NCBI GenBank assembly: GCA_038277395.1
Contig: CM076193.1
Coordinates: 180,166,601 to 180,230,600, forward strand
Reading direction: 5' to 3'
DNA: 64,000 bases
From: Dryocosmus kuriphilus
Lineage: Eukaryota > Arthropoda > Insecta > Hymenoptera > Cynipidae
In this document: positions 59,540 through 64,000 of the stretch, piece by piece
Numbering within the stretch: the stretch's first letter is position 1
Layout of the letters: each line of letters starts with the position of its first letter
Notes under the pieces: generated by a model
What the model was told of the DNA's origin: nothing
Database searches by the model: none
Seen by the model: only the letters and a program-made list of their open reading frames with translations
Program-made: the position numbers and the translations under genes

Positions 59540-62500
59540 ATACTACTATCCTTCTTTTATTTAATATATTTTGTGTATTTGCAGAAACATAAAAAATAAT
59601 TTAAATTAAATATACTTACATCCTATGCTGCTTGCTTTGGCTCGCGTGGTTTACTGTAAACACAGTTCGAAAGAAAGCCGGCTACATCATATTAATCACC
59701 CACGCACAGCAAAACGGATTTCTGATTAAACTCAGTTTCAATCAGACAACTTTACGTCATATTTAAGCAAATTTTGTCCAGCTACATTGAGCAGAGGTTG
59801 AGCCAAGCTAAGGATAAACCCTCAGTCTAGAAAGGATATTAGAGTCACAAATCTCGATATTAAATTACTAAATTAATATAAATCAATACAAAATTAATAC
59901 AAATCACGATAACAAATTAACAATTTCTCGATACCAAATTAACAAACCATACTATAACCACAGGTCTCGACAGTAGTCGATAATAAATTCTAATATTTAA
60001 CCATAATCAACGATTACTACTAAGGTACGGCGAAAATCCAATAAATAATGAATTAATAACACCTTAGACCTTGTTAATACTCATGCAATAGAAGGGAATG
60101 GGTTTAGAATTGGCCTGGCAGGTCTCAAACAAATAACACGATAGAAAGAAGAGGAACATAACGCAAGGGAACAATTCAATAATAATGTCAATTCGGTAAG
60201 AAAAAGTACACATCGATAGGGGATCGTATTTAAATATGTTAATGTAAATTGTGATTAGATTGTCCCGAGATTTAAGGGCGTTTGCAACAACTGCAAGAAG
60301 GCCGTGGGGGTTGAAGTATACAGATAGGCCGCTCATATTCTTGCCTGATGGATAAAACATGAAATTCCTTGGTAAAGATAAAAATGGGTGGCTCACATAT
60401 TACTTGATGTTGACAAATATGAATGCCGTGATATAATGTTAATTATTACACATTGCTGTTAAGGATCCAATAGAGATTGACAGATATCTATTTAAAATGG
60501 GTTATATAGTTTTCCTGAGATGAATGCACCAGTAGGGATTTGCAAGTCCAGCGGACCATCCTCAATTCCAGCTGGATTAATGTTTGCATGGAATTTATGC
60601 TAATTCCAGCGGAATCCCAGGCGCGGGATTCCCTGCATATTAAGATCGATATTTGTTGTTCAAAAGGAATGAAACAATTTTTTTTTCTTAAACTCTAGAA
60701 ACATTTAATAACTAAGTACTACATTTACATCACATATTTTGCTACTTGTAGTTATAAGTCCTTTTTGGTTGGGTCGTTAGTAAAATTACTCTAAATAGTA
60801 AATAATTAGTTACGAGTATTATTCTTAATTATCACAATACAATCGTCCGAAATCACTTAAATTGGTAGTCATAGATTTAATATTCCTAACTATGTAGTCT
60901 ACAGTTACTCTAGTCCCACTAATTTTCGAAATAAAACTGTGTTAGCTCACTTTTATTATTCTATTGTAACAGTATTTTTTTTACTTTTCTGAATAAGTAA
61001 GAGATCTCAATGAAACAAATGTTTGTTGATGGTGTTATCTCCCAGCTACTTCTTCAGAGAAACTTGCATTATATAGCCGGCATGTGGAAAAGGCTCTCTC
61101 TGCCTCTACGCTGGTTGGTTTTGAGAGAGTCATCAAATAATCAGTAAATCGTTAAGTTAGGGTTTTCACCTCTTACTCCCTCACTTTCATAAAATAAAGT
61201 GATCATTTCGTTTCTTCAATATTCTTATCATAATCCTTCTCAGATCCCAAGTTTCTTTTCGTTTCATGAAACTTTCTTTCTCGTGCTTTTGTTTGATCTC
61301 CAACTTCTTGCTCCAATGTGAGATGTTCATATTCAGTGGAATCCGCCCCAATAGGCATTCATACTTCCATTAGATTCTCTTCTGCTTCTGCTGAAACTGG
61401 TTCCTATTATACGTGTATTTACGCGATACCTAAGCATATTTTTTCATCTCGCCTGACGCATATGCATTTTTTTTTGGTCTTATTTGGCATATGAGTCAAA
61501 TATGAGCCATCAGTGCTTTTCACTTCATTCTCGTACTTCTTCGGGTTTTCGTGCAGATAATATTATAACATCACCCGTGACCTCAGGATGACTCGCCCTT
61601 TCTTCAATTCTCTGTCGTAGTTTGCTTTGCGAAAGCTCGGCACTCAAAATTGTATCTTCGACTGTTTAGTTTATCTAAGACAATAACTTTAAGTTAGTTG
61701 TTGAGTCCGCGGTTATTAAAGTGGGAATCTTGTTGCATAAAAGCTGTCTTGACGGCCAGTTTGAGCGGTGGTGAAAAAGACTGGCGATCAAGTCATTGAT
61801 TAGATGCCCACTCATCAGCTGAGAATTGAGTGTCCTGACCCAATGTCGATTAAGGCTCTGTTGACGCTCAAACTTTTTAAACTACTATAAAAGCGTGTTT
61901 TATGCCATGCTGAGCAGGACTGTTCACTCTTAGTGCGGCAGTTCTAAGAATTTTAGACTCAATTTCTTTTCCTTTGCTCCTTTATATCATTATTTTTTGT
62001 AGATTACATGTCCGTCCTTTGGTAGGTGATTTCCTAATACATTGTAAGAACTACTATCCGCACTGTTTTTTTAATATTTCGCTAGCGTAACCGCGGCATC
62101 CCACCTCAGGGCCGAGTGGGATTGTGGTTCAAGATTATGACTTGTACGCCCTCATGTTTTCAGAGTCTTCGTCATCATATTCGTCATCCTCGCTTCCGTC
62201 TGTCTCAATGCGTTCTACCACCTGTTTGTGGTTTCTTTTTGTACAAAGACGTTTCTACCACGGGCCAACTGGATTCCCGGTACCTTATGAGCAAAGCAGA
62301 GTTGCCCTGCAAACATGGCAACAGTCTTCCTACTTTCACCATAACGCTTGCAAACCGTCAGTAGTTATGCCAATATGATTATCAGTTTCAAAGTTTAGGC
62401 CAAATTTCTTCAACCTTCGCTGACACTAATTTCAATGCAATCTGTTCGGCAGTGCAGGGATCCTAGTGAATTCTGATCAGGCCAAGATTATAATGGAGTC

Positions 62501-64000
62501 TCTTCTTTAAGATGGACTGTTGAGATTATGTATCTGTGATTTTTTTGTGATGTCCTACTCGTACAAAGCTTAATGAAAACCTTTGCCCCTTATTCTTTAA
62601 GATATGCGAATTCCGTTATATAAACATCCGACTTCAATAGTATTTCGCAAAAGTATTTAACCATCGATCTTTATGGGTGATTGGGGAGAATTCGCGCATA
62701 TTGGAATCCACTTTTTGCAAACAAATGTCTTAAATCAGTGAAGATGTACAAAATGAACTGAGGGTAAAAACCATCATTGCACACCATTCTGGAAGAAACC
62801 ATGGTCTCAATTGAATTTTCTTTTTTTAAAATAAGCATCTAAACAGTCTTCTTAGCCTTTTTTGTTTCAGCGTCGACACAATATCTACTTCCTTGCTATC
62901 GTATTTTTTTGATGTGGATGGAACTGTATGCTGCATTACGACTCGTGGTAAGTTACTGTTTGGCAGAAGTTAGTGAAGATGACACAGTGGACCTTTGTAG
63001 ATGGCCTTTTAGGCCTGAGGCCGTAGAACGGTTACTGATCATTAAAGTTTTTTATTGCCATAATGAGCATACTGCACTTTAGTCCATTACTCGATTTTTA
63101 AAAATAATTCCATTAAAGTTTTTTTTATTACCTACAATAACCATCCTCAACCACGACATTTTTCTTGGTTTTTTTTCTTGTTTGACTTGCTTTTGAAAGA
63201 GACATCATTATCTATTTTATGAAATCCGAAAAAAACTGACCTGAAAAGCAAATTTCAAGTACTCTTACTTTACTAATCGTAATAATATAATAAATAAGTA
63301 GGAGACTATGTCCCGTTTTATGAGACCAATGTGAAAAATAAAGTAAAATAAAATATCCAAAAGTAATTAACGCTATATTATATTATATATATAATAGTAT
63401 ATATATATATACATAACATGTATATATATATATAAACATTGATATATATCTAGAGAATAATATAACATTAACTAATATAACTAAATATAACATGGATTTA
63501 TATATACTATATATATATATATAAATATCCTATATATACTATATATATATATCACAATAAAGAATTTAAGTTTATAATTCTGATGATTATGTTTGTCATA
63601 AGTCGTCCAGTGAATAGGAAATTATGTAAGATAGTATTTCATTTTGTAAATAATATTTAATTGTACAATTCTTGCAGACAGAATGAGCTAAGTAAGTACA
63701 CTCCAATCACTAACTCTATAGCACGGACTGAATTCAGTGTGATTTTATTTATTAGTATTAGTAAAAAAGCTTACTTAAGTGACGGCTTTTGTTTTTGTAT
63801 TAGTTAATGAATAGTTAAAGAAGAATTCGTCTTAGCAAAGCTAAGGTGTTATGAAAAGCCTCGAATTACTACAATGTTACTGTGACAACAAAGAAGAAGC
63901 GGGGGCAACGAATGCAAATGAGTAGTAAATAAAATTGTTTGATTTGTCGAGCGAACTGCAATTTGATAAGCATATAAGTACTGAATTAGCTTACAAGCTT
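59540..64000. other. AT-rich DNA, no gene identified
   Basis: Frames are under 111 codons. Two minus-strand stretches look faintly coding: 61215-61345 (an acidic, Lys-rich segment with EYEHLTLEQEVGDQTKARER) and 62130-62250 (DGSEDDEYDDEDSENMR). They could be pieces of a decayed transposase or of an exon, but I cannot connect them. Around 60535-60635 a GTCCAGCGGACC block and AATTCCAGCTGGATTAAT/TAATTCCAGCGGAATC repeats form small hairpins. Confidence 0.4.
63366..63556. repeat. TA-rich microsatellite
   Basis: Long imperfect TATATA runs with short interruptions (ACATAACATG, TAACATTAAC). Confidence 0.9.

Noticed and set aside
62116..62378. Two overlapping plus-strand frames of 82-84 codons
   Set aside because: They overlap in different frames without motifs; the minus strand is at least as coding-like. 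Left as unresolved.

Overview
The window is AT-rich nuclear DNA from an animal, most likely an insect or another arthropod. That call rests on the mobile-element repertoire: a Penelope-like retroelement, PIF/Harbinger and pogo-type DNA transposons, tRNA-derived SINEs, many MITEs and a Polinton/Maverick-type element. I see no convincing intact host gene, and no rRNA or functional tRNA. Almost everything readable is mobile or repetitive DNA. Two 500-base N gaps (25633-26132 and 42844-43343) and several stretches of poor-looking sequence (about 32300-36000 and 52700-58300) limit what can be said.

Layout. 1-1326: AT-rich DNA with one MITE. 1327-4764: two 5'-truncated Penelope-like copies joined head to head in a 3.4-kb palindrome; each carries an RT to GIY-YIG reading frame and, at its outer 3' end, a convincing hammerhead ribozyme. 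4871-5087: a hairpin MITE. 5673-12597: a PIF/Harbinger-type composite with a TAA target duplication. Inside it sits a MITE split by a 3.2-kb foldback element (7219-10413) built from a 143-bp tandem array, plus two opposed remnants of a Harbinger transposase N-terminus and a duplicated copy of the flank that shows an empty target site. 13.5-17.1 kb: satellite-like repeats, GC-rich hairpins and a minisatellite. 17654-20729: a second foldback element with a 445-bp array. 22028-22310: a tRNA-Gly-derived SINE. 23.2-25.1 kb: three diverged copies of an unidentified coding-like block. 25.1-30.9 kb: unresolved sequence with a dispersed 30-nt motif. 30900-40204: a third and largest foldback element (9.3 kb). 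40.3-42.8 kb: a broken unidentified ORF, a SINE inside a MITE and a pogo-type transposase remnant. 43872-59539: a 15.7-kb Polinton-like element with about 1.2-kb terminal inverted repeats, a heavily frameshifted protein-primed DNA polymerase B, a TATA/initiator promoter candidate and a 2.2-kb central palindrome. 59.5-64 kb: AT-rich DNA with a TA microsatellite.

The most interesting signal is a family of three foldback elements of very different size and internal sequence. They share the end AGGTMTGTTAAGYTGGC, create 8-9-bp target duplications, and carry arrays or subterminal repeats that contain the end-like motif TTAACGTTAAGCTGGC. None shows a transposase, so all are probably mobilised by an enzyme encoded elsewhere. 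The second notable signal is the paired hammerhead ribozymes in the Penelope palindrome. The third is the Polinton-like element with a central palindrome separating its two halves.
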